Shown piece after piece: positions 1 through 10,800 of a stretch of DNA of 64,000 nt. Positions within the stretch are counted from its first letter, which is position 1, and each line of letters starts with the position of its first letter. The stretch is taken from positions 1-64,000 of the forward strand of contig NZ_JPIM01000004.1 of NCBI RefSeq assembly GCF_000735195.1. The letters are read 5' to 3'. Made by a program: the position numbers and the translations under genes. The stretch is from Chloroflexus sp. MS-G (GTDB taxonomy: Bacteria; Chloroflexota; Chloroflexia; Chloroflexales; Chloroflexaceae). The notes beneath the pieces are model-generated. The model was not told where the DNA came from and ran no database searches. It was given only the letters and a program-made list of their open reading frames with translations.

Positions 1-595
1 GGGTACGCGGGCCTCTGGCCCGCTGGTGCAGTGGTCGGCTAGAACACATTAAGCCACCCCCTGCCCCCCGTAAGCGGGGGGCTTATCTTATAGGGGGCGA
101 GTTAACTCGGGTTGTAGCCTTCCCCCTGCTTTGCAAGATGTAAGGCTTGCGGGGGGCTTACAGGAGGGGGCTTGCGAGGATCTTACAGAGGGGCTTACAA
201 GAGGATGCTTGCGAGGGGGGAAAGGGAAAGCTAGCGGAACAGGCCATCGTTCGTTTACGCAAGGTAGATGCGGGCCAAAAGCTAATGACAAAGAGCGGTA
301 AGCAGGCCATTTGGTATAGGATTGCCAACATCATTCATCGAAGCAATCACAGGGTTATTCTGTCAGTCCCTACCTCGGCAGTACGAAGAGGTGTTATCCG
401 GAAAACGGTATCACATTAATAGAGGCAGGTTGGAAACCCGCCCCTACCTGCCATGTTGCCCGGAGAAGATGAAGTCGACCGAGCTAATGGACGTCGTTAC
501 ATCTGATACCGCTACCGCGTGCGGAAGAGCAATATCCTATTGATAACGACGACCACTTCCACAAATCTTTTCCTTGCACCCAATTTATCAACCGA
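1..595. other. non-coding stretch with repeats at window start
   Basis: No convincing gene was seen. The stretch begins with a palindrome (7-23) of the GCGGGCC-N3-GGCCCGC type that recurs at 12716-13019. G-rich DNA at 70-230 includes an imperfect 27-bp direct repeat (153-179 and 190-216). A hairpin at 424-452 has arms GGCAGGT and ACCTGCC and resembles other intergenic hairpins of this window. The short frames here have no recognisable domain and overlap low-complexity sequence. Confidence 0.6.
153..216. repeat. imperfect 27-bp direct repeat, two copies
   Basis: Copies at 153-179 and 190-216 both begin GGGGCTTACA and end CTTGCGAGG, with about 8 variable bases between. The period is 37 bp. The surroundings are rich in further GGGGCTTA-like words, so this looks like a decayed G-rich tandem array. 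Confidence 0.6.
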
Positions 596-2257
596 TTACG
601 GACGCAATAGCTTCCTTCCAGCCAATATCGCCCCTGCGGCCAGGGCTCCGGCGCCAAGGGCTAGTGGCCCCCAGCGACGAGTGCGCGTATCGGCCAGGAC
701 GACACGAGCCGTATTGTAGCCGCTCGCGCCGAAAACGCCACCACCCGGATGGGTACTCGCCCCGGTCAGGTACAGCCCACGGATAGGTGTGCGATAACGG
801 GCCAGCTCTGGCAGTGGCCGGAAGAAGAACATCTGGTCAAAGCTCATCTCGACATGCATTACATTGCCGTGCAACAAACCGATCCGACGTTCGAGGTCAA
901 GCGGGCTTTGGATAAAACGGTCAATAATCTTCCCGCGCATATTTGGTGCGTAACGGTAGAGGACTTCGAGAATGGAGTCGGCAACTGACTCACGAATGTC
1001 ATCCCAGTGTCGGCCATCACTGAGCTTGTATGGAAAGTATTGCGACCACAGGAAGACAGTGTGTTTGCCAGGTGGTGCAACATCGGGATCAATCGCCGAA
1101 AAGGTCATAGCGATGACCGCAGGTTCCCGACTCGGTTCGCCGCGCAGGTAGTCTTCGTAGGCGCGTCGTACATAATTCATACTTGGGCTGAGCAGTTGCA
1201 GCCCGTAGTGACTCTCGTGTGGCCGACCGTAGCTGCGCGCCGCGATATAGTCGGGCAATTCCTCAGCGGCACAACGCACCGTCATACCGAAGCCATTCCC
1301 GATCCGAATATGTTTAAGGCGACGTACCAGTTCGGGACTGAGGTGTTCGCTGCCCACCAAGTGTAGGAATGTCGTTAGCACATGTGCATTTGAAACGACA
1401 ATCGGTGCCGAGTAGCGTTGCCCATCAGCCGTCTCTACTCCCTGCACACGACCATTCTGTACAAGAATGCGACGTACTGGCGCATCGAGCGCCACTTCGC
1501 CACCCATAGCCTGGAGCGAACGCGCCATCGCCTGGGTCAGCATGCCCGAACCGCCACGCGGGTGTTTTGCACCGCTGTAATGAAGCATCGCATGCCAGCC
1601 AAAGAAATCGCCGGCCCCGATCTCGTCTGGTGGTGGCCCACTTTGCGCAGCCAGCCAGGTCATGGCAGCCCGCATTGCTTCACTTTCAAACGTCTCTTCA
1701 ATCAGTTGCGCATAGCTGGTAAAGAGCCGTCGTGTTACTTCAAGCACTTTTCGTTCTGCTTTGGGCAAGTAGGGAATGCTGGAAGCTACTTTGCCAAACA
1801 GTCGGGTGACCGATGGTGGATTGAGAAAAACGTCGAAAACCGCTTCGTTCAGCGGTGTCCAGAAATCAAGAAAGCGCCGATAGGCCTCGGCATCACGCGG
1901 ACTAACAGTGGCGATGCTCTGGCAGGTACGCTCGACATCGCGGTAGAAGTAGATCGCACCACTACCATCGGGAAGCGGATAGAAGGCATACGGATCCATG
2001 TCAATGTACTCGAGACCGTAACGCTCGAGTTCGAGATCACGCACGATCGGCGTCAGATGGATCATGATGTGGGCTGATGAGCCAACATCAATCTTGTAAC
2101 CGGGAATGACCTCTTCGGTGCAGACGGCCCCACCCACAATGGGGCGTCGTTCGAGCACCAATACACGCTTGCCGGCTTTGGCCAGATACCCGGCACAGGT
2201 CAAACCATTGTGACCGCCACCAACGATAATCACATCGTAATCGCTAGTTCTGGGCAT
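596..2257 (-). CDS. CrtO/CrtI-like FAD-dependent oxidoreductase
   Basis: A 553-residue flavoprotein of the phytoene-desaturase superfamily. An N-terminal Rossmann motif (VIIVGGGHNGL, about residues 8-18) is followed by the LERR..VGG segment that binds the FAD diphosphate. A C-terminal FAD motif (GLYLTGASTHPGGGV) lies near residue 500. The GHNGL variant and overall length resemble CrtO-type carotene ketolases and plant/cyanobacterial phytoene-dehydrogenase-related proteins more than classical CrtI. That fits carotenoid metabolism in a phototroph, but the substrate cannot be read from sequence. The last 25 residues form an Ala/Gly/Leu-rich hydrophobic helix ending in basic residues, a likely membrane anchor. 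I chose ATG at 2257 rather than TTG at 2263 because an AAGG lies about 6 bases upstream of the ATG. It follows the YYY-domain gene by about 106 bp on the same strand. Confidence 0.8.
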   Translation of the reverse strand: MPRTSDYDVIIVGGGHNGLTCAGYLAKAGKRVLVLERRPIVGGAVCTEEVIPGYKIDVGSSAHIMIHLTPIVRDLELERYGLEYIDMDPYAFYPLPDGSGAIYFYRDVERTCQSIATVSPRDAEAYRRFLDFWTPLNEAVFDVFLNPPSVTRLFGKVASSIPYLPKAERKVLEVTRRLFTSYAQLIEETFESEAMRAAMTWLAAQSGPPPDEIGAGDFFGWHAMLHYSGAKHPRGGSGMLTQAMARSLQAMGGEVALDAPVRRILVQNGRVQGVETADGQRYSAPIVVSNAHVLTTFLHLVGSEHLSPELVRRLKHIRIGNGFGMTVRCAAEELPDYIAARSYGRPHESHYGLQLLSPSMNYVRRAYEDYLRGEPSREPAVIAMTFSAIDPDVAPPGKHTVFLWSQYFPYKLSDGRHWDDIRESVADSILEVLYRYAPNMRGKIIDRFIQSPLDLERRIGLLHGNVMHVEMSFDQMFFFRPLPELARYRTPIRGLYLTGASTHPGGGVFGASGYNTARVVLADTRTRRWGPLALGAGALAAGAILAGRKLLRP

Positions 2258-2363
2258 GGGCAACCTTTCTCGCAGTGTTCACAAATCTCTCCATGATCAG
2301 TATACATCCATCTTGCTGGAGGTCTGGTCGAGATATTGCAACTCAATCTCAAGTACCGCCAGT

Positions 2364-4826
2364 CTACCGCTCTATCCGATAGATAACAACTTCATCTTGA
2401 GCAAATACGACATTTCCGACCTGCGCCAGGACTGCCAGACTGTCGGTCGGATACCGTTCACGCTCTAATTCGCCAACGTAAATGTAATCGATGGCATACT
2501 GTTCGATCAACGAGCGAATGCGGTTGAGATCGCCACTTCGGTAGATGGTATCAACGGCGATGCAGCGCGGCCCTAGCTCGGCGAGCGCCTTGGGATCGCC
2601 GCCACGCCATTGCAGCTCGTGACCCACCCATCCCAGCACTGTTGGGAAGCCACTCGCTGCGGCTACCCCTCCAAATCCCTGCCAGTTGTACGAGCCACCA
2701 CAACGCGGCGACTCACGTCCTGCTGCGACCGCGGCTTCGTTTTCAACCGCTACCGCTTCGAGGACGACACTGCCTGCCGGTGCGTGGCGACGCAACCAGG
2801 CAATCGCTGCCGCTCCTGCTGCTGTTTGTTCACGAGGGGTATAACCGTTTAGTCCGATCAATGGCCCTTGTGCTATATCACGTACTACAAGCAATGGATA
2901 GATGAATGCACCGCTGAGTAGCAGCAGGGTACCGACACTAACCAGGCCGGCAGTCAGCCGCTGTCGGCCAGGTGCCTGTGCCCAGATCCACCAGAGCGCG
3001 ACCGGCGCCAGAATGCCCCAGAGCAGCCAGACCTGGTAGTAGAACTTGAAAACGGTATTCATCCGAGCCGATAAGCCCTCAAAGACATCACGGATGTAGA
3101 TAATTTCAACACCGAACAGAATGATACTGCCGAGAGTAGCAACGATCATCCCGAAACGAAATCCGGTTTCGGAGGAGATCAGCGCACGCCATCCAGTGTA
3201 TGCCGCCAGACCACCGAGTGCGAGCAGCGGAAAGCCAACCAGGAGACCACCGATCAAGAGTATCAGTGGCAACCAGCGTAACCAGCGGGGTGTTGCTGCC
3301 TCAGACTCGGTGACGTTTGCTACACCAGATGGGTAGAGGTAACTACCGGCAATAATCGGCAGGGCCATTAGGCCAAAGATAATGACGAAAGTGTGCCAGC
3401 CGCTCCGCTCACCGAGGTAAACGCCGATGATGCTGGTTAGCCGTCCAAGCAGAGGTATATCGAGCCAGGGAGTGGCGCCGCCAACCGGTGTCCGAAAGGT
3501 GAGGTGAAAAGGGAGAAACATGACAGCAGCGATGAAGATGCTGATAACAACCTCGCGGAGCCATTGCCACCACCGAAATACCGTTGGAGAGTGCCTGTAT
3601 GTCAGCGCCAGGCTTCCCCAGTAAAGCAGAAGATAGGTCGGTAGTTCCCAACTGTTTATTGCGTAGAGACTACCCAGGATGATACCGTGTAAGATGCGGA
3701 TGAACCAGTCGGTACGCTGGTTGCCAGTGTCGGTCGGTGCATGGCCGGAACCCGCCAGCGCACTAACCGCCAGTGCCAGACCGATTGCCAGAGTTGCGAA
3801 AGGCAATGCCATCACATGTGGATGCATGTCGCCAAGCCGCAGGCTAAAGAAGGGGAACTCGGTAATCGTATAGCGGCGCTCACGCCGTGGCGGTTCACCA
3901 GCAATGGTGTAGCTATCCCACAACGAACGCGATGGCCACCACCAATTAAAGTTGTTCCATTTGTCAGATCGCCGCCAGCCCTCTACAACACCAAAATCCT
4001 GTGCGTTCGTCGGATATGGCAACACAATGACGGATTCACCTCGCGATGCCTGCCCTAATGCGGTCATCAACTGACGGTCATCAAGTACTACTGCCCGTTC
4101 GTCACCTACAATGACCTGGATTGCTCCCGATTGATTACCGGCAACCAGAATCATGAGCGCGCCTAAGATACCGAGTGCGTTCCGAATCAAACCGGGTGGT
4201 GGTCGGTGAAGTAGGTTCAATAGTGTGTCAATGAGACCGGCAGCTCCCTGGGCAGTCATTCCGGCCAACAGTGCGAGGGCCAGGTTGTACGCTGTTGCCG
4301 GTGGTAAGCCACTCACCATCGCCGGAACAGCCATCAGTAAATAACCGAAATAGTAGTAGTTAATGCTATATCCGGCCAGCCACGGGTCTTTGGGTGGAAA
4401 GAGACCACTCCGCTGGATGGCGTTGAAAAAGGCAAAATCCATTGGGCGTTCGGTTCCCCACGGTGTGGGGTCATGCACTCGGAGCCAGACTATTCCGATG
4501 AGCGTGATGAGAAAGATCGTTTCACCGCTTATCACTGCATTGAGCGGCGGTAAGCGGCGTTGCTTGTCGCGCCATAACCAGAACCACCCACTCACGCCGG
4601 TTACGAGCAGGCAGATCACAATCAGCGGTAACTCGAAACGGCCTAAGCCGAGCATTGCCAGCAACCACGCGGTAAATCCGGTAAGCAGCAGGCCAAGCGG
4701 GCGGGCCAGGGCAAAGGCCATACCCGGAAGATGACCAAACAAGCGCACGGCAGCCGGCCAGCCAACGATGGTAAAGAGCTGCGCTGTTAGCCACCAAACC
4801 AAAACCTCACCTGCCAGCCCACTCAT
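2364..4826 (-). CDS. Chlor_Arch_YYY (DUF2298) integral membrane protein
   Basis: An 820-residue, very hydrophobic protein with many membrane segments and one YYY/DUF2298 unit. The diagnostic region is GTERPMDFAFFNAIQRS followed by the NYYYFG triple tyrosine near residue 154. A Met-His-Pro-His loop (GDMHPHVMALP) follows further on. The C-terminal end carries YAIDYIYVGELER, which recurs at the end of each YYY unit in the upstream giant protein. The family occurs in Chloroflexi and Archaea. It is distantly like PMT/ArnT glycosyltransferases and has no established reaction; polyprenyl-phosphate-sugar use is inference. ATG at 4826 overlaps the stop of the 2500-residue gene (ATGA) and has a GGAGGA site, so the two are translationally coupled. 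Longer in-frame starts exist upstream but lack a better ribosome site. Confidence 0.85.
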   Translation of the reverse strand: MSGLAGEVLVWWLTAQLFTIVGWPAAVRLFGHLPGMAFALARPLGLLLTGFTAWLLAMLGLGRFELPLIVICLLVTGVSGWFWLWRDKQRRLPPLNAVISGETIFLITLIGIVWLRVHDPTPWGTERPMDFAFFNAIQRSGLFPPKDPWLAGYSINYYYFGYLLMAVPAMVSGLPPATAYNLALALLAGMTAQGAAGLIDTLLNLLHRPPPGLIRNALGILGALMILVAGNQSGAIQVIVGDERAVVLDDRQLMTALGQASRGESVIVLPYPTNAQDFGVVEGWRRSDKWNNFNWWWPSRSLWDSYTIAGEPPRRERRYTITEFPFFSLRLGDMHPHVMALPFATLAIGLALAVSALAGSGHAPTDTGNQRTDWFIRILHGIILGSLYAINSWELPTYLLLYWGSLALTYRHSPTVFRWWQWLREVVISIFIAAVMFLPFHLTFRTPVGGATPWLDIPLLGRLTSIIGVYLGERSGWHTFVIIFGLMALPIIAGSYLYPSGVANVTESEAATPRWLRWLPLILLIGGLLVGFPLLALGGLAAYTGWRALISSETGFRFGMIVATLGSIILFGVEIIYIRDVFEGLSARMNTVFKFYYQVWLLWGILAPVALWWIWAQAPGRQRLTAGLVSVGTLLLLSGAFIYPLLVVRDIAQGPLIGLNGYTPREQTAAGAAAIAWLRRHAPAGSVVLEAVAVENEAAVAAGRESPRCGGSYNWQGFGGVAAASGFPTVLGWVGHELQWRGGDPKALAELGPRCIAVDTIYRSGDLNRIRSLIEQYAIDYIYVGELERERYPTDSLAVLAQVGNVVFAQDEVVIYRIER

Positions 4827-7800
4827 GGCTGTCCTCCGTTGAGCTGCGCCAGCATCTGTCGGGCTTCGGCGGCCCAACGTCCGTCTGGCGCCAGTTGCAG
4901 ATAGCGCTGCAACGCATCTTGTGCCAGTCGCGGCTGATTACGGGCCAGAAAGAGGCGTGCTAGTTGGAAGTAGGGGTCGGGTACGCTTGGATCAGCACTC
5001 ATTGCCTGCCCAAGTGCAATCTCTGCTTTATCAAGCCAGCCCCAATCAATCAGCGCCGTTGCCAGTTTGTTGTAATTCCCGGCTGTCGGGCTGGCCTTGA
5101 TTGCCGCCAGGTAGGCTTGCTCCGCTTCTTCGTACCGTCCGGCGTCGGCCAGAATATCACCCCAAAGATGATGTAAGCCTATATCGTTTGGATTGGCTGC
5201 CGCCGCCGTTGCTAGTATCTGCACGGCCTCGGCAAGTCGCCCCTGGCGACGATAGGCATCGGCAAGGCCAAATGCCAGCGGTGCATTGGTTGGCTGTGCA
5301 GCCACTGCCGCTTCCAGTTCAGAGAGATCAATCGTCGGTTCATTGGGTGGTGGCGGTGGCGGAGGTGCAACTGGTGGTGTTTCGGCGCCGAAGAAGCGAT
5401 AACTATCGGGTAACGGAGGAACAGCGTAAATCGTTACCCCGTCTTGCTCGTATACCGGGCGCAGGTAGCGATCGCGCAGCACGGCAAACTTGGCTAACCC
5501 GGTCGGGTAGAAGGCACGCTCTACCCCACCAATATAGACATAATCAACATCGTACCTGGCCAGAATCCGCAAAGCAACCTCCGGATCGGTGGTGGTAAAG
5601 AATGTTTCAACATCGCGCACTCGTCTGGCGGTTGTTACCGGGTCACGCTGTTCATCAGCATGCAGGGCGCTGATCACCGTCGGTAAACCGGTAGCTGCTG
5701 CAACCCGAATCCCGTAAGCTCGGTAGAACCAGAGACTAGATTGCAAGACAACCGGTGTGCCATCGATCTGCTGATTGAGCCAGCGAATTGCGGCTGCATC
5801 ACCGCGTAAATCAATCTGCACCGCAGTTGTGTTCGCTTCACACCCGCCAAAAGCGTTGCAATCGTAGGTAAACGTTGCCTGTTTCATAAAGGCCATGCCA
5901 TCGAGTGTTGGTTCGGTATGAACCGCAAAACGGGTCACAATCCGTGATGGAATAGCAACCGGTAGGTAACTCCCGGCAATCAATGCGGGAATAGCGATCA
6001 CTGCGATGCCGGCTGCCATTGCGCTGGTACCGTGACGTACCATCAGGTGACGTAAGAGTCTGGGTAAAAGACCGGCGGCTGCCAGTCCTAACAACACCCA
6101 GATATGGAGGCCAAACTTAAACACGGTGTTCATGCGGTACCATTCGCTACCATCGAGATGATCGCGGATGTACACGATCTCGATGCCCAGAGATACCGCC
6201 CAGGCTACCCAGGCCAAGAACAACGCATACCATGCCGGTTCCCCTGCTGCCCGTCGGACCAACAACGCTGTGGTGAGGAGGAGGACGATCAGCAAGCACA
6301 AACGCAGCGTAAGTTCGGGGAACGCAGCACTCAGAATGATGACGATCCCCAATCCGCTTACTAGTAGCATCCCCGGTTTTGGCGGAATCCGGTTACGCCA
6401 GCGCTGTACCGCTGCGCCAATAATGACCGGTACGACGATGGTGAGCGGTAGACCGTAGATGAGGAGATAGTCAAATGGCAGGGTGACGCCAGACGTGACG
6501 AATCCGAGACCGCGTACCATCGGCCAGTAGCGATCAAAAAATGGCGTAAAGAGGAGTAACGATCCGACTCCCAGACCGATTGCGCGTGTAACAGCAAGCA
6601 CGAGAGGTTGCCAACGCCAACCGTGGCGACGAACAGCGCCAGCAATGATCGCCAATCCACTGAGCAGCCCGTACGTTGGAAAGTCCCACGAGTTGGTAAC
6701 CGCCAACGTTCCCAATGTTAATGCACTGAGTGCCCAAAGTGCCTTGCTAGGGCGACGTATCAACTGCCAGCCACAGGCAATCGCCAGCAGTGATAACGGT
6801 AAGGCAATCAGATGTGGATGCAGGTCGGCATAAAGAAAACTAAACAGCGGAAACTCGTTGATCGTGTTTGGAATCACCCGGCTCGGCCCAACAAACCAGT
6901 CACTTAGTAATGTTATGTCTCCGTTTAACAGCAGGCGCAGTCCGTTTACTCCCTGTGACCAACCGGCAGGAATCAGGCTGGTGAGATTGCCAACTAGCCC
7001 GATCAGGGCCAGCGCAACGATGCCGTATCGCCGACGTTCGCCGAGCCGTGTCCCCAATTCGTAAGCGCCGGACAGCAGCATACCGTACAGAGTTGCCAGC
7101 GCCAGATTGAACCCTATCGCCGAGTCGAGGCCGAGCAGTTTTATCGGCAACGACATCAGGTAGAGGCCATAGTAGTAGTAGTTGATGTAGCCGTTGCTGT
7201 AGAATGGATCGTAGGGCGGCATTACCGGACTGCGCAAGATAGCGTTGAGAAAGCCTTGCTCCATCGGTTTTTCGCCACCCCAAACCGGATGCCACAGATC
7301 GGGGTTAAAGGCCCGAATACAGACCATCATGAAAAAACCGGCCAGGAAGATCAATTCACTGGGGATGATTGCACGCATCATCGCCCAATCGGGCCGTACC
7401 CCACGCCACCAGAGCACGACATTTACCCCTATGATAATTGCCAGTCCACATAGAACACCGACGTTGTCGTATCGCCATACACCAAGACTGGTCGGTAGCC
7501 AAATGGCGTAACCGAGCATGATCAGCCCGATTGGACGCGCCCATACCAGGCCATGATGACCCAGGGCGGCGTATGCCGGTAAGATACCCAGGCCAGCAAT
7601 GAGATACCAGATCCCCAGCCAGGCAATGAGTGCCAGCCACTGCTGCTCGCTTAGCACGGTATTCCATCCCAGGTGACCAACTGCGGGAAGTTGTTGAACG
7701 GGTTGCGTCAATTCCAGGGCTGGCGTTGTGCGCATGGTCGGCGGTCTAATCGGGAGATCGTTGGTGAGCATCTGGGGTTGACCAGGTGTGCGCACTCGGT

Positions 7801-10800
7801 ACAAGACGCTCTCGCCAGTCTGAAAGACGCGCTCGAGCGCACCACGCTCGACCAGTGTTTGAAACTTTGCTAATCCCTCTGCGCTGTAAAGCTGTCGCTC
7901 AACACCACCAACATAAACGTATTCAACGCCATAACGTCCTAATGCTGCCAATGCAATATCTGGATCAGGCGTATTGTAGATAGTAGCAATGATCTGTTGG
8001 CGATAATTGATCACCGGCGTTGCATTCACTGCACTTCGCTGCTGAATCTGATGCCATTCCCAACCGAGCAGTGTAGGCAGGCCGGTGAAGGTAGCGATAC
8101 GTCCTGCCCACTGGTACGACGGTTGGTGCGCTTCGAGGATGATCGGTGTGCCACGCGCATTGCGCCGTAACCAGTCAATGGCGGCGGCATCTTCATCGAG
8201 CGAATACGCAGGACCATGTTGGGCGGCATTGATGCTGCTCAGAAACGCTGCGCCATCCAGGGTACGTGGCGCGTCCGGATTCCAGCGATCGGCAATTCGT
8301 GCCGGTATTGCGGTCAACGGGTATACCAGACCGGCAGCCAGAACCAACCCACCGATTGCTCGTAATAGCCAGCACCAGCGTGGTGCCAAGAGCCTGGTCG
8401 CTGCCCATCCCCATGGCATCGCGGCAGCCGCAGCCAGCGCCAGCAACATCCACGAGTGGAGGCCGAATTTGAAGACAGTGTTCATGCGGCCAACATCACC
8501 GCGCACGACCACCACCTCAACCATCGCCCACAAGCCGATCCCTGCCAACGTCCAGAGTACCGGTACCACAAATCCGATAGCCTGATTTCGGATGCGCCAC
8601 AGGACCCAGGCAGTTATCACCAGCATAACCAGGAGCGGCAGCACTGCCACCAAGTCGAATATGAGCGCTAATACCCAGAATGCCAGTGGCCCGATCACTA
8701 TCAAGAGTGTTTCACGCCGACGCCACGCCCACAATCCGATTCCCAAGAGCCAGAGAACTACCCAGTGACCGCCAATGGTAAACAGTTGACCGGCAGTCGT
8801 GCGTTCGGCGTTGATAATGGCCTCGAGCAGAGAGAAGCCAGGCCCTTGCCAGAATGCAATCCCGCTCGACTCGGTAACGAAGTTGGCAATGAATGGCGCA
8901 AAGAGCAGATTACCGATCAGTGCCGGTGCAACACCGACGACGATTGCAGCCAGCCCTGTTGCAGGCCAGCCCCATCCTGCTCGTCGCCAATGCCGTCCAC
9001 TTGCCAGGGCCAGCATAATTCCGGCCAAGCCGACAAAGGTGGGGTAATCCCAGGTATTGGTTGCCCGAATGGCGCCTGCGACCAGTCCCAACCAGCCGAT
9101 AATCCACCAGTGGCGTACCGTTCCCTGCCGCATCCACGCCAATGCCAATCCCAACGCGGCCAGGCTGAGCGGCATCACGAGCATATGGGCATGGAGATCG
9201 GCAAACAAAAAGGTGAAAAAGGGGAATTCGTTAATCGTTCCCGGCACAATTCGGGTGGCATCCCAGAAGGCCCACTCGTAGCGGCCCTTCCTCATCTGCT
9301 CGGCTGCATAGCCATTCAAGAACCAGCCAACCTGAGCCAGGTTCCCGATCAGCAGCATCAATACCGGTGCACTAACACCGGCAATCAAGGCTACATTGGT
9401 CCGTCGGGATTGTGGGGCCTGTGTCGCTACCAGGTTATATACGAGGCCAAAGGCCCCTAGCGCAGTCAGTGCGAAGATAGTCGCAACCCCCAGATTGTAT
9501 CCGACCGCCGGCGCAACTCCGCTGAGGTGAATGAGCGCGCCAACCAGCACAAATCCGAAATAGTAGTAATTGATGTATCCACCAGCATGCCACGGATCGA
9601 ATGGCGGGAAAGCTGCACTACGTAAGACGGCGTTCAGATAGGCGAGATCCATTGGCTTTTCGCCACCACGTGCCGGATGCCAAAGATCAGGGTTCAACCA
9701 GCGCAATGTGATGCCGAGCAGCAAAAAGCCCAAAAAGATGATTTCGGCTGTGAATAACACCGGCCAGCGTTCTTGCCAGATGCGACGCAGAGTTGCGCGC
9801 TCGCGCCAGCCGAATACCCCGCCGAGCGCCAGCACGACCAGCCCAATTGACCAGAGGGTTGTTGGACTAAACGGTACCAGGCGTAGGCTGCCTCCTAGCC
9901 ACGCCAGATACGCTACCAGCAATAATCCCAGGATTTTTGCCAGACTGAAACCACAATCGGGAAGGTGGCGTAACCGTAGCCCAATCACCGCAAAGACGGC
10001 TAGGGCCGGTGCTTCGAGCCAGAACATCCACCATAGTGCGGTAAACGGCGCCGTTCCCAGCCATGACCACCAGTCCCCACCCTTCGTATAACGCGGCCAG
10101 ATGCTCTCGGTCAGGCGCAGTGCGGTTGGATTCCGGTCGGCAATCAACAACGGCGATTTGTAAACTTCACCCCATTCGACATTGCCGGTAATCAGTTGCT
10201 CGGCTCGCTCACGACTGTAGAGCGGTGTCTTACGAAAGATCAACACTCGCGGATGGTCATAGACACTAAATGCCTCTTCTGCCATCCAATCAGGGATCCG
10301 AATGCCGAGGATCGTTGGATATGAGGTGATCTCCGCGACTAACTCAAAACCAAGTTCACCGTTAAAGAGATAATGATAGTAGCGCATTAATGCCGGATAA
10401 CGCATGCGCAGCCGTGATGTGCTGTCATAGACCCGATTGCTGGTCAGTGTAATGTAGTCAGCCTGATCGAGCTGATCGAGCAGCCCAGGTTCATCCCCAC
10501 GACCAAAGTATTTAACCGGTTCATCCTCGGCATACGGTGATGACTCGATACCAAAGAAGGTAACGTTCCAGGCCGCGTTTCTCGTTGCCTGCAACGGTAA
10601 CGGATCATCCCAGCGCTCGTACATCACAGAGCTGCCAGGAGGTGCATGATCGGCCAGCCAGCGTGCTGCCTGTACCCGTGAATGCGGAACAGTATAGATG
10701 CGCGAGAAGGCGTATGCCCATAGTGCCGTTGCTACCAGTACTACCGGGAGCGCATACCTGGCCGACCAGACCAGGATACGCGCTATTGTTAGGCCAACGC

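Noticed and set aside
70-240. G-quadruplex in the window-start repeats
   Set aside because: The G runs are separated by 10-25 bases, too long for a canonical quadruplex.
1418-2077. 219-codon plus-strand frame
   Set aside because: It is antisense to the FAD oxidoreductase and has no domain.
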